Assembly (NCBI RefSeq): GCF_000801105.2
Contig: NC_079514.1
Coordinates: 27,800,227 to 27,864,226 of the forward strand
Origin: Raphanus sativus
Lineage: Eukaryota > Streptophyta > Magnoliopsida > Brassicales > Brassicaceae
DNA: 64,000 bases
Direction of reading: 5' to 3'
The translations under genes and the position numbers were made by a program. The notes under the pieces are model-generated. The model worked only from the letters and a program-made list of their open reading frames with translations. It did not search any database and was not told the DNA's origin. Positions 41,757 through 54,792 of this stretch are shown here, one piece after another (the first letter of the stretch is position 1; each line of letters opens with the position of its first letter).

Positions 41757-44700
41757 ACCTCCAATGTTCAAGGGTACAACCCAATCCTTGTACACATCAT
41801 TAGCATACTGCTTCCTGAAAATATCAACCAAGCTATCAGACAGGTCTTCAACATCCGGCTCCTTTACCCCGTAGTCGCCAACTCCATGAACTTCATCGCC
41901 ACTGGACCGCAATCACCACTCCTGGTATTCTGGTAACCATCAGCCATCAACTGCACCCCAAATGGTTCTACACCACGCACACCAATAAACTGAGCTGGGC
42001 AAACCTTTCTCACCACGTAGGGCAGCATCTTAGCAACTGGGGTCATTATTTTCATCACCTCCTCCAATTGTCCCAGACTAGGGTCAGGGTCATAAACTAG
42101 CACACTCCAATCAAGAATACTCAATTGCAAGCCCACCCAGTGATTTGTCCCCCAAATCATCGGTATATACACTTTATCCACATCCAAACCCAGTTTTTTC
42201 CCCGGCTGAGTTAGATAAGCTGCAAGCTTTGGGTTTGAAAACACCCGGCATTTGTACGTAGCAGCATTGAACGACCTTGACTTCTGACTCAACTGCTCCA
42301 TAAACCAAAGAGCCACAAACATTGCCCGGTTTGCTTTCAAAACGTCCGCATGCCTCTGCCTAATGTAGTCCACCAACACCTCCATATGCTGCCACAACAA
42401 ACCAAAAAACATTAACACCCACAAGACCAGGGAAATAAGATAAAAAAAAAATTTCCATACCTTGCTGCTCACCCATTTCTGGGGAGTCGCCAAGTCCAGG
42501 AAAAACTGGTTGTCCAGATTGTAATCCCTAGCCCCAAGATGCAGCATGCGCAGGCAAAATGACTTCACACTCAGCCATGGAAACCAAACACAATAAAACA
42601 TCAAAAGTAATGTAGACATAAAAAAAACATACACTTTTGGATTAGACATTAACACTTTCTCGAAGTACTCATAGTCAATATCTTCAGCATCCGACACTAT
42701 CTGATCCAGGGTGAATGGTGCCTTGGCCAGAAGCAACAAAGCCAAATTCGCCTCCAACTCAACCGGCTTATGCTTCTCACTTGGGGGGCAGGGGGACACG
42801 TCACTAAGATCTGTTATCGTCTTCCCACTTGCCTTATCAATTTTCACAGGTGTCCCCTCCTCTTTCTCAGCTACCTTCACCTCATCTCCCGAATCTCCTT
42901 CATCCCCCTGGCCTTGCGTTCCATCAACGACAATATCACCTTCACCTGGTTCCTGCGGCCACAAATAACAGATAATCAAATTGTGTCAGCCATACGCGTC
43001 CACCTGTACAACGACGTAGCTGTACACATAAAAAACCATGTACAACACCACGAGTGGCCTTGTACACATACTTTGGTTTTAGGGCATTCAACAGGATCCT
43101 GGTCTCCGTCGCCTATGCTTCCCGGCACATCAACAGAAACCTATACACAACAAGGGCAAAAGGAAGGTTTCATCAATATATTTTCCATTCCTCCATCAAG
43201 CAAATGGGTAGAGCAACAATCAGACAGCTTCACTTACCTCGTCACTTTTACCTTGACCATCCAAAACCTCTTCCTTGCTTCCTTTGGTTTCACCAATAAC
43301 AACCCCAGGAGCCATTTCCTATCCCACATTCCAAAAAAAAAATAACATAAGCAAAATAAAACTAGAGCCAGCTTCAAGAACAGCATAAGCTAATTCATTA
43401 CCTTATTTGGCTGCAAAAGATCATCAACAAGCACACCCGATCCATCTCCAGCACCATACTCCTCGAACAACACATCAACAAGCTTGTCCAAACGCTCTGC
43501 ATCCTGCATGTTTACGGTGAAAAAAATCAGGAGTCCATAAGCACAGAAGGACACTAAATCAGAACTTACTTTCTCCTCAGCAACATAGTATGTCGAACTG
43601 GTTGTCCCACGGTACAGTACAGCTCCTCGATGGTCAAATACCGCTTCCTCCACCCACTGTATTGGCACACCATCCCCTTGCTTCAGAGGTACAAGTATAG
43701 GCGGTTGTCCGTCTGATGAATTATCATCCTCATTCACAACATCCTTCTCTGGTGAACCGTCATCCTCTTCCTCCTGACCGCCACTTACTTCGTTAGAACA
43801 GCCGCTGTTTATGCAGTCCTCACCCACCATGTCACGCTTGGGTTTTGCACTCTCAGTCTCAGATGCATCCAAGTTGGTTTTTCCACCATCTTTCAGAGGC
43901 TCATCATCACCACCCTGATAGCTGTCACTACCACCGCCTTGATAACTGTCACCTACCTGACCACTGTCATCACCACGTCCAGCACTATCACCGCCGTGTT
44001 TACTGTCGCCGCCATCGCCTTCACTGTCGTCGTCAGGTTGCTTACCAGTTCCCACAACGTCCTCTTCATCAGAAGAATCCTTCTCATGTACAACTTTGGT
44101 GCTCTTCTTCCTTTTCTTCCTAGCACTACGCAACAGCTCTTTCTTGGGTGTCACAGTTTTTTTCTTACGCTTAGCAATCCTTCGACTCAGCCGCTCAACC
44201 ACTTTTTCAAGAAATGACACCCTTGCTTCGACCGCCTCATATCGGTCATCATCAACCAAAGCTGGACGCCTAAAATACCCACTCACCCTTCTTTGCTTCA
44301 GTACTGGTCCTACAGCAGCACCTTCTCTCGTTGTGGCCTCTGAAATTTTCCTTTTATTTTCTTCTTTCACTTCTTTGGCTGCCTCATGGTCATACAACGT
44401 CTCCTCCGCATCACCACCTCGCCACAACCCCTTGGTAAACTGGCACCCACCCATAAGACCCTCTACCACATAGTCCACCCTCCGGTCAGCTATCTCATCA
44501 TCCCACTTCCCCCACCCATCTGGTTTATCAGCACCAATCTCCATCATAGGCTGCACTAAAAGCTGCAAAAAAAAAAAAAACAAAATTAACACTATTAGTC
44601 CGCATCTACAAAAGCCTTCACCTCACAAATATCTTATGACATGTACAACTCTTTACTCGTACACATGAACACCTCGTGTTTAACTTGTATGCCTACAACG

Positions 44701-45896
44701 ATGTACATGCAAACCCCAAACAGGTTGACCAAAAAATACCAAAAAAATTAAATAAACTATACCTCAGGCGCGTGCTCTGCCTCCAAAACATCAGACAAGG
44801 TGAGCCCGGAGTGCTTCTGAACTCTGTCAGCGTCTCTAAGCTTCAGCTCATCAGTACCACCAAGCCTAGCCAGCAACTGAGGGATTACTTCATACGCCAC
44901 CAGCTGTAAAGCAAGTGGGAAGCCAGCCATCTTCTTCGTCTTCTATCTAAGCTTGCTGTGGAACTCACCATTTGGGTTGTCGCACCGCCCAATCACACGC
45001 TTTGCTGGTATGATGGTGCTAACAGTCCAGAAAAAGGACTCCCGGCCCCACTGGAAAGACAAAAACTCCTTAAGATTCTCGAGGAGCTTCACATGCTTAG
45101 GAGTTGGGCGCACGGGGTGTGTAGAAGGTATTAGCACACCCTCCACAATAATAATCAGACACAACCTGAAACGTCTGCTGCGAGATATGGTTGGGTCATC
45201 TGTCACCATTTTCACAACGTCCGGGATAGTTATATCCCGCCTTCCGTCAAACAACTTGTCCCAGTAAGCATAATCGTCATCCTTGTACGTTGGCTAGAAA
45301 TCAGCAACATATCCCTCCTCGAACTCCCCGCAAGGCAAACCCGTGACGTTCCCAAACTCCACCATCGAGAACTTCCACGGGTTTCCACCGAACACGGGCC
45401 AGAGTTCGTAGCGTTTCTTAGTTACAAGCTGCCTCACTAACATAGCATGGATCATGACCGAGGCGTAGTTGCACCGTCTAGTTGGCAACTCAAACAGCTT
45501 GCCAAAACATGAACCCATCAGCCTGTCGAAGTCAGGTGTACCCCTCAGCGCATTCTTCACCACAACCAAATACTGGAGGGTGGAGTACACATTCAAGCGC
45601 CTGCTGGGGTATCTGTCAGTAGCAAAGAGGCGCTCAGGGAGCCTAGGATCCGCGTCTTCGGCACCAATCAACACTTCTGGAGAGAAAGAAAAGGAAATTA
45701 ATCTCAAACACAAAACGATAAGGGAATAAACACTTCACCCCCCCCCCCCCCCCCCCACGGAACAGACCACAAAGCCCTACTGCTACCAAAAAAAAGGAAA
45801 ACCCCCAAAATCTGAAACCCTAGATAATTTCAATTCGGGTATCAAGAACTTACCACCAACGTGCTCTTTTCCCGGTCGTTTCTTTCTCGCCGTCAT
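41757..45896 (-). pseudogene. DUF1985 + Ulp1-like cysteine protease gene (KI/ULP type)
   Basis: Minus strand, multi-exon. Exon 1 45896-45854 (MTARKKRPGKEHVG), exon 2 from 45676 with the DUF1985 domain (PERLFATDRYPSRRLN...VTGLPCGEFEEGY) ending 44763; exon 3 44562-43570 is acidic/basic and low-complexity; exon 4 43503-43402; exon 5 43318-43238; more exons lead to the C48 peptidase (42980-41864): NHWVGL (His), VYDPDPS (Asp), SGDCGPVAMKFMEL (Cys). Stops TAG at 45294-45296 and 44943-44945; a late frameshift near 41880 precedes the C-terminal tail. The family may deconjugate SUMO-like modifiers; this copy is inactive. Confidence 0.85.
45738..45758. repeat. Homopolymer C21
   Basis: An uninterrupted run of 21 C in intron 1 of the Ulp1-like gene (G21 on the coding strand). 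The length may be an assembly artefact. Confidence 0.9.
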
Positions 45897-46560
45897 TTCA
45901 CTCACTAACACCGCTAGCCGATCCGGAGACGCCGCTAGATAAGTCGACAACCGCCGTCTGCTTCCTCGAAATCGCCTTCTGGAGAAAAAGGTCGCAGCCG
46001 TCGAAAAGTTTTTACCGTCTCTCTCCACGCGGTATATTTTAATTACCATGTACAGACACGAAAAAAGAAATTCCAAAAAAAAATTAAATCAGACCAACCA
46101 CTAAATTTGAAATTCAAATCCCAAATCGAGACAAAACCAGGAACCATAACTAAAGACTTCTAGTTGGCAATAAAGAGCACAAGTAGCATAAAGTGACCCA
46201 AACCGATGACAAAAGTCATAATGTGACCCATTGTGCCAATTTCTCTTTAATGATAGAATGTGACCTATGGGTGTAAATATTTCATTAAAAAATTGGGTTA
46301 GATCCACATGAGGGTGGAAAGCCTTAACCGGAGATGTTGAGGACCCGAAGGTCAATCCCATCTCTGTCAGAGGAGATGCCAACCTATCTCTCCTTTCTAC
46401 AAACACTTAGGGATGCTACCTACCTGTACGCGTACAAAACTTACCAAATCACATTAACCAAGAATATATAGCTATCATTTTGTCACTCTTACATAACAAA
46501 CTAAAACATTGGCAATGTGACAATAACTCAGAATCAGATTCTATAACAGAACCAAACCCA
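45897..46560. other. Promoter side and right end of the Ulp1 MULE
   Basis: TATATTTTAATT-type elements near 46030 could serve the minus-strand gene. 46190-46270 has the GTGACCCA/GTGACC terminal words. No gene after that. Confidence 0.5.
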
Positions 46561-46569
46561 TTTGATAGA

Positions 46570-46779
46570 AAAAGAGTATAATTGTTCAGTTTGTCAAATG
46601 GATAAGTGGATAAGTAAAAGGCAAGCGAATGATTTTTTAATGTAGGAGACAGAAAGTATATCTCTTTCAGTGTCTTTTAGTTTCTATCGGAATGGTCGAA
46701 AAACATATTTGATTTTTTAGATCTCAGATTCGTGAATCGTGACTGTGGGCTACGAGAGAGACAAAAAACTAGGGTAAAA
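46570..46779. repeat. 210-bp block shared with 39081-39290
   Basis: I see no differences between the two copies. In both places it sits exactly where a MULE transposase reading frame stops. Confidence 0.9.
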
Positions 46780-46789
46780 CAAAAAACTA

Positions 46790-48947
46790 GGCAGCACAAG
46801 CAGGGTTAATTCTCTGGATTTGTATGAACATCCTATTAAACTCCGTGATCGTGAATGCCCTAGCTGCAGCAGACATTAGGTTTCCAAGTCTTGGTGTCTT
46901 ATAGAGTACTTGAATATTGCGCCAGAGATGGACCACACAGGCTGCGTGATAGGCTTCTTTGTACACCTACACATGACGTTACTATACCAATTACTACATG
47001 GAATAAAATATAATGGATGTAGAAGTGGATTTTTTTCCAATTGCTACCTTACGCATGCCGGAGTATATGCTAGCATGTCTGTCCGAGATAAAGACGAGCT
47101 GGGGGCAGTCGGTGACAAATGTGCTCAGCTTCTGGAAAAACCACTCCCAGGCGTTATCGTTTTCGCTGTCAACCACTGCAAAAGCTAGGGAAAATATTTG
47201 AAAATTTCCGTCTTGTGCGGCTGCCGATAAGAGGCACTCTCCATACTTGCCTTTCATAGAAGTGCCGTCAACCACCACTACTTTCCTCATCGAGGCGTAC
47301 CCTGCTACAGAAGCTCCATATGCAACGAAGCAGTATTTAAACCGTGTCCCCCCCCCCTCTGGGTCATCGTTTTGCTCCATAAAGCAAAGGGTCCCTTCGT
47401 TTGATGCTTGCAACAGTCCCAGATATGCAGGAATGAGTGAGTAGCTCCCGGCCATTGTCCCCATTGCATGTTCCATGGCTAGCTCTCTTGCACGCCAAGC
47501 TTTCCAATATGAAACATTCACATTGAATTCATCAAGCAGTATTTTCCTTATCCCTGCAGGTGTGAGTCCCTTCTTAATTCCTACCAATCGGGACTGTAGG
47601 ATCTCTCCTATAACTTGAGTTGTAGCTAATTTGTGAAAGTTCCTACGCTCGTCAACCGTGCATGTGTGAGTCAGAATAGCTTGTCGGACTTGGAAGTTAC
47701 CGGTAACATCTAACAGCATCGCATAAACGCGCCATGGACATCATTTCCCAACACATTGAACCACAAGCATGCAGGTATTAGATCGGGTGGTCTTGGAATG
47801 GAACTTTCGGTTAATTGCATGTATAGCCAGCTTGATTTTGCAGTCCGCTTTAGACTTGAAGACTCGGCCAACAAATATCTCATCTCCCTCGTAATGAACA
47901 TCAGGGGCGGAGTCCACACCTATAATAGGAGAAGGTTAGTTACTTGTTAGGTTTATCAAATAGTATAGTAATAATATATTTCCATATTATTAATAGTAGT
48001 ATGGAATATTGCGAATTAACTCACCTGATACTAATCGAGCGTTGAAAACCGGAGGGGCATCGCGACCAAGCAGAGCCGGATTAGCTGGTCGTTCAACATG
48101 TCATGCAGGGCTTGATCAAATCTTCCCCAATGTATCCCGTCATCAGGTGGCAACTCTTCACCTTCTTCTATACTTGCTAGGCTATCAGTTGGGTCTTCAA
48201 TTGGGTCTGGAATCCTAAATATTAAACGTCTCCGCACTGGCATGTTTTCTCCGCGTCCTATATCAACCGAGGATTGCAAGACAGGGACCACATTATCACC
48301 ATCTGAGTCTGTCTCCGATGATGAATCCATAGGCATTTTGTTCTTCCCCTTCTCTGTGTCTGCAATATGATGACTTCTAAGACGACTACCCTGATTAGGC
48401 TCTCGGATTTCTATTCCACCGGTTAAGAATGGAATAGTACGTCGACTCATAGTTTCCCTTCCATCTGGCTGACGTGAAATAGAACCCGATGGCACTTCAA
48501 TGACATTTGTGTTTGCATTCGGCTGAGTCTGTGGAAGTGTCTGTGGGGTCTCGGAAATCGCAAATTCATGCCATGATTCGTCCATTGTGGGATTCACCCT
48601 GGCTGGAATTGTTGGATTTGGTAAATCTGTGTCCCGCCCTAACGGTATTCCTCTGGTCTGAACAACTAACGAAACAAACATGTTAACCTCCTCTATTGCC
48701 CTTCTCATCTCGATGAATCCCCTCACTTTTATGTCATCCGTTAAGTAGATAGTTTCAGCGTCACTCCTTTGGTTGTTACTTGGAGTCGCTCCCTAATTGC
48801 GGTAACTAACTCAGACAATGTCATCCCGGTATACAGTTGGATGTAATGCTCCAGTTGGTTAGCTATGTCCGGTTCGAAAATCCATTGCTCGTATTGGTCA
48901 CGGACCCACGAACCAAGAATCACTATAACTCTATCTTGACTCGTCAT
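46790..48947 (-). pseudogene. Second MULE transposase (mudrA-like), 3' truncated
   Basis: Starts at 48947 (MTSQDRVIVILGSWV) with the N-terminal domain and a frameshift near 48740; the acidic linker (48726-48031) has an RRTIPFLTGGIEIREP core; a second frameshift near 48065, then a GT-AG intron (about 48027-47927). Next come DVHYEGDEIFVGRVFKSKAD, CPWRVYAM, and the DDE core: VVVVDGTSMKGKYGE (Asp), VFISDRHASI (Asp); after a frameshift near 47030, HAACVVHLWRNIQVLY and AARAFTITEFNRMF. Similarity ends near 46793, next to the 210-bp block; SWIM and CCHC parts are absent. Inactive. Confidence 0.85.
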
Positions 48948-48959
48948 CTGCCATTAAAA

Positions 48960-50190
48960 AAAATTACAGTTTGACTATTATATCTCAATATCTATTCCAT
49001 TACCCTGCCTACATTATGTTATTCTAACAAAGAAACTTTACATGAAACACCATTAATTGCAGTAGTCAGTGGAGTTGAGATATCTGAAACACCATTAATT
49101 ACATTAATTGCAGCATTAACTTGGTTGCTTCATTCACCTTCTTCTTTTTGGATTTTCTCAGATGGAGTTACAGTAGATAATAAATGGAATAAACCTATAT
49201 TTATTGATATTCTCTTATAACGTAATCCACTTGTTTGAATGTAAACAGTAAAAATACCTTGGTAACTACAACTACTGACGTGGCTTTCCCCTAATCTTTC
49301 AAAGGGAATAGATTTAAACAATTAATAGCCATTTATTCCATTGCATGAAGCGTCACGTCCCCTACCACACACGAGATGCTTCTAGATAACAACTGATCAC
49401 TAGATTGGTTTTCTATTTCTAATTTGTTAAATGGAATGGAATACTTTTACTACTACTCCATGGCTTTATATATTTCTATTTGTGTTTTGGAAGTTTGTAG
49501 GTCTGTGAATCATATATCAGGTATTAGATATGGTAAAATGTTTTACACATGTATTTGGGTTTATAGTTCATTAACTTGGGTTTAGTGTTCACAGTCAAAT
49601 TTCCTATCACCATGGCCATTAATATGAAGTCCATATGCCTAATGAAGAAATTAATTACATTCCTCTTTCTGTCATTGCACTTGTATTTTGTTTTAGAAAG
49701 TTTTGGTTTCTCAATGAATTTGGGTTGAAATTCCCAAACTAGGGTTTAGTGATTGCTTTGAAATGTTCTATGAACTCTTCCGTTAGGTTTTTATTTCATA
49801 TGTCGCATTAGACATGTCTCTCCATCTCCAATCTCCCCCCCAATTATATTACTTAAATATTTCAGGACATCATATATAGTTAATATGTAATTAACTTGCT
49901 CTATGTTAAGTGGAATAGTAGTTTGACTAAATAGAACCTAGTAATCCTAATATATGGAATATAACTAATCCCGGATTATACATTCTAAATGTGATTTCAG
50001 CTTTTAACACACATATATTGTCATCTAGCATCATTTAATATTACCAAAATAGAAGGTTACAGGGTTTTCCGTTAAACACACTCGATGTTTAATATTACAG
50101 GGTCACCTTACTAGCTACATCACAAACACATCCTTAAATGGCAAAGTTTCCAAAATATTGTTTCACCCTTCCTTTTGATGCCAGTGACGG
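48960..50190. other. AT-rich spacer
   Basis: No coding signal seen. A short stretch (49265-49315, ACGTGGCTTTCCCCTAATCTTTC) recurs at 51895-51918, placing it upstream of both MULE N-terminal exons. Confidence 0.6.
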
Positions 50191-50199
50191 TTGGTTCCG

Positions 50200-51571
50200 T
50201 AGTTATTACATTCAGATCCTACAAAATGCCATGGTGTGCCCGTACAGGCCACATCGTATGCACCGTGGGATTGTTGGGTTTGTTTCCGAGTTCTGCAAGT
50301 TTGTAACCCAATGAAGTTAGTCTATATATTATATGAAATACTTTTGCAGTACATTCCTTCATTGAGTCAATATAACCTACAGTATCTATTTATTACCTCC
50401 AGAACCACCATTGTAGCAGCAAAGGTGTTGACATCAGTATTGGAATTTAAGCCTCCCACACCAAATATAGTTCCTCCCCCGATATGGACATCTGCTGTCT
50501 CTGACTCTACACCTAAACAAGGATACCCTCATTAAATTAGTACCCATATTTGGTCCTATATTTAGATATATATATATATATATATATATATGACATGATT
50601 ACATATCAATTTACTACTCTAATCATACCACCCATTATTTGGTGGACGTCCCTTAGTGGTGGATCCTCTCTATTACCTAAGTCAGCCATCGGTGTGTTAT
50701 TGACCTTCTCACTACTTTCAGGTGCTTGGTTAGATTGTCCACCCAATGTGGTTCCTCTGCTATCATGCTGTAAGTCAGATGTGTTTGGAATGCCGGCAAT
50801 GCCAAAGATCAGGCTGTCCCAAATAGGCCTATTCCCTTTTCCAGATAGATTATCAGTTGTTCTGAAGACTGGCACCACCATATCATCATCAGAGTCAGAG
50901 TCTGTGTCCGACGTAGCTTCAATCCTCATTTTTTTCTTCCCCTTCTGCATAGCTAGATCAGACTGAGGCTGAATCCGTTGTCGAGTATTTAGGTCCGGCT
51001 CTCTGATTTCCACTCCACCTGTACGATATGGAATAGAACTTCTTCCGGTGTTTGCTATTCCACATAGGTCGTCTGTCATAGCATCAAGGAAATTGAGCTC
51101 CTTCGGCCCTGCATTACACTTGGTAGCAGGAGTCGTCAAAGGGGTATCAGCCATCGCAAATTCATGCCAGTCATCATCTTCTATCACAGCATCTTCTCTA
51201 TCTCCTATGACATCATCAAGCGCAGTGGGACTGATAACTGAGACTAGTAAATCAACTGGCGCTATTGATCGTCTAAGCTCGATGAATGCCCCTACTTCAG
51301 TGTCATCGGTTATGTATTGGGGCATTTCAAGACCTCCCCCGTCAGCTGAGATCCATTCCGGGTATTGATAGGAGAGTTTCAAATTGACTCATGCGTAAGT
51401 TGGCTCTATCTCATCTCTTACTCCTCTGACTAAATCAGACATGCTCACACCACTGTTGATGCTAATATAGTGCTCAGCTCTAAAGGAATTGTCAGCTTCA
51501 AACCCCCATCTTCTATGGCTGTCACAAACCCAAGTTCCAAATACTAGTAAAACTTTGTCATCGCTTTTCAT
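50200..51571 (-). pseudogene. Third MULE transposase, internally deleted (N-terminus plus CCHC)
   Basis: Starts at 51571 (MKSDDKVLLVFGTWV), in-frame TGA at 51389-51391, then LSYQYPEWISADGGG, DDTEVGAFIELRRS and an acidic linker with SIPYRTGGVEIREPD to 50606. No DDE core follows. Instead a minus-strand CCHC knuckle (CIRCGLYGHTMAFC) appears at about 50222-50263. It is clearly paralogous to the copy at 48.0-48.9 kb. Confidence 0.75.
50566..50591. repeat. (TA)n microsatellite
   Basis: About 26 bp of AT dinucleotides. Confidence 0.95.
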
Positions 51572-51579
51572 CTACAGGT

Positions 51580-54090
51580 ACAAGTAAGTGGAAATCCATT
51601 TAAATATCTTAATTTTTACACTATACCTACAGAATAGTATTCCATTTTCCAATCAAAAAATAGTAAATTTCTACGAATCCAGAACTTACCTCTGCTGCTT
51701 GAAAGCTAAAAATCTTTAACTTCCTCCCTTTCTTGTCCTTTTGAGGTTCTTCTTCGGATAGATTACAGTGATTATTCTATATAATACACCATTTATGGTT
51801 TGCTTTCACATCACCATTTAAGATTAGAGATACTAATTTGAACCACTTGTTTACCTCTCCACAGTAAAAATATCTTAAGTAAATCTGCTTTTCTACGTGG
51901 CTTTCCCCTACTCTTTCATTTGGAATAGTTGTAACACACAATTGCACATTTATTGTGCTAACTACATCACCGCCTCTCCCCATTCTGTCACTTCACCAAA
52001 TTTTGGTCGTCATTATATTACTAATTTAGTAAACGGCAAGCTATTCTATTTTGTTCATGTGGAATGTACTATAATGTCACATAAAATGTAACCTTATAAT
52101 CATACTGTCTCATTACAAGTTTTCGCTTCTCCCTGCCCGACTTCAACTTCCCCGTTAATTACACATGCTTACACCTAAATTGTATGTTCTCCTTCTTATT
52201 CTCGGTTTACGTCTCATCTTTTCTTGTATAAGTAACTTACACTTCTAGTACATAAAGTATAACGGGTCACGTCATTCTATATTTGGACAGATAGTATTCT
52301 ATCCATGTTATATAGTATCCATGTTATATAGTATGGAAATATGAATCTAGTACTCTCCGTTTGTCTAACGTTATTCAACACTTAGAAAATTTCTCTATTC
52401 CCCTCCCACAGCATTTTTTTTTTCATTCCACGCGCTTCGTTCTTTCGGTGATTGTAACTGTGGGTCACAAATGAAACACGTTCTTCCTTTATGTGAAGGA
52501 AACCGGAAACCTTTCCCTCACAAGGGTATTACCGGATGGATTGAAGGCAAAAAGACAATTGCTAAATTATGTCAAAATCATGTTCATTCCCTCTATTACA
52601 CTCCGAAATATGGCTATTACGCCAATTCACCCTTTAATGTAGCTCTTTTTTAAAAAAAAAAAAACCATCGAATACCCCAAACTAAGATAGGATAAACCCG
52701 ATAGGATAATTTATAAACCAAAACCTGCCCAAAATAAACCTGCGAAATTTAAAAACAGAATATAGGAGTTTTGGGTTTTAAACTTCAACCCGGTTTAGGG
52801 TATCCTATGGGTAAAAACCCACTCTTAACATACATAAGATAAAAAGAAAGACAATTACTTCTGGTTTTGCAGGCAGTGACATCGTAGCTAAAGAGTCCTC
52901 TTTGGAACCTATCCTCCCACTAAAAAACTTAACATTATAATGATTAGACTCACTCAAAACACGTACGTGATTCGAGCCGTGAAGCTAGAGAGCCTCCTAC
53001 CTAAAAACAATCAATTTTAAGCTGGCCTAAAGGTCTACTTACAAATTTCCTAAGAACAAAACGCAAAAAGCAAACGTAGAGCAACGAAAGATAGTGACGC
53101 AAACAATATGCAGCTACGTACGATGTACATTTGACACCCGCTATGAATGAAATAAGTAACCAATAAAATCCGAAAATTTTTAAAAAGCCTCTATTGTTTC
53201 CTTTTTTTTCTACAGATTCTGCGACAATTAGAGAGATAAAAAAAGATTACAAAAATAACTTCTACGCTGTTGGTGTTAATGAAACTTAATAATGATTTTG
53301 CATGGTTAGTTAGAAAGATATACGGACAAAGCTGTGATGCTGAGAGCTGCTGCAGGTTGAGGCACTTGGAGTAACCAATATCAAACAGTCACCACTTGGA
53401 GTCATTCACTTACTAAAACTACAACGACGTTGATTAGTTATAAACTCAATCATTTAAAATTGATTTGATTCGACACCCGCTATGGATGAAATAAGTAATC
53501 AATAACATCCGCAAACAAAATATACTAACTCCCCTCCGGTCTCTCCAAAGTTTAATTTCTATCTTTTGCAAAATCGTTTTCTATTAATATCCTACGCCGG
53601 TCGATTGTCACTTTCTAGTAGTTACATGTATACTTTTTAGTTCACACTTTTGAATAGATCGATTACTAGTTCTCTTTCATGAAGCCGTATAAAATCTCCC
53701 ACAAAGAGTAAATAAAAATATAAATAATGTAAACTGATAACCAAAGAAAATCATTGATTAATTTGACAAGGATTGACGATGCATTGATGGACTTTTTTTT
53801 TCCTTCTTTTGTTGTTGTTGATAAACATTGCATTAACGTATTCAACGTTGAACTCAAGATTATTTTTTCTCTTAGTTGTCATTTATTCTTTATTTTGTTG
53901 GCAGATGTGGCTAGTTTTGGATTTTAAAATTATAGACTGTGATGAGTGAAAAAAAACAAAAATTAAACCTAGAATAGAAAACGTTAAAAGTAAAAACGAT
54001 AAGATTTAATGCAAACGGAACAGCTGCGGGGGGACCACGTTAACACGTTAACAGAGATTCAGTTTGGTACTTAAAGATAGTAAAAACATT
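51580..54090. other. AT-rich intergenic region
   Basis: No gene recognised. A direct repeat of about 40 bp (GACACCCGCTATG-ATGAAATAAGTAA) is at 53132 and 53471. The interval 52670-52830 has AAACCCG/GGGTTT words like a decayed hAT subterminal region. Confidence 0.6.
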
Positions 54091-54100
54091 CTCATGTACT
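54091..54100. repeat. 10-bp TSD left copy (MITE)
   Basis: CTCATGTACT, repeated at 54783-54792. Confidence 0.88.
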
Positions 54101-54782
54101 GGGAAAACGGCTAATTCCACCATGAACTTGACGTCTCCATTGTTTTCATACACGAACTATTGGATCAAGCCAAAAGCATCATGAACTAATTTTTATTTTG
54201 AATTTTCCACGTGAACTTTTTCAATCTGGTCAATTACTACATAACCAGAATCAATTTCGGTTTAGTTACTGATGTGGTGCTTACGTGGACGCCATATAGA
54301 AAATTGGGTTGATTCGGTTTGACATGTTTCCAATTTCTTAAAATCGAATAGTACAAAACGACGTCGTTTTGATATTTTTAAAAATCGTTGTCAAAGAGGG
54401 TTGAACCTTAAACTTAGAGTTCTTCACGGAGTGCTCAACTACTAGACTAATTATACTTTCAACGATTATGTTCCATTACAATAATACTTGAACTAAATAT
54501 TTTCGTCAAGCAAATTCACGTCTATGAGAATAAAATAGATTTAACCAATTTAGACAGATGTCAAACCGAATCAAACCAATTTCCTACATAGCGTTTATAT
54601 AAGCACCACATCAGCAATTAAACCGAAATTGATTCATGTTATGTAGTAATTGACCAGATTGGAAAAGTTCATGTGAGAATTTTAAAATAAAAATTAGTTC
54701 ATGGTGCTTTTAGCTTGATCCAATAGTTGGTGTATGAATACAATGAAGACGTTAAGTTCATGGTGGAATTGGCCGTTTTCCC
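54101..54782. mobile_element. MULE-type MITE with about 225-bp TIRs (682 bp)
   Basis: GGGAAAACGGC...GCCGTTTTCCC ends. The left arm (54101-54330) and right arm (54552-54782) are inverted over about 225 bp with some mismatches (ATGAACTTGACGTCT, CAAGCCAAAAGCA...). The TSD CTCATGTACT of 9-10 bp indicates Mutator-type transposition. Non-coding centre of about 220 bp. Confidence 0.88.
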
Positions 54783-54792
54783 CTCATGTACT

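Larger units (their letters stand above)
34972..46420. mobile_element. MULE carrying transposase, GRF/TM ORF and DUF1985-Ulp1 gene
   Basis: A plus-strand mudrA-like transposase (35682-40045), a plus-strand GRF-type zinc-finger/TM ORF (40574-41168) and a convergent minus-strand Ulp1-like gene (45896-41757) lie between two ends that both contain GTCACATT/GTCACTTT words (about 35170-35230 and 46190-46270). Arabidopsis MULEs with Ulp1 genes (Kaonashi/KI-MULE) have this content. I could not define TIRs or a TSD, and borders are approximate. All three genes are damaged. Confidence 0.65.
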
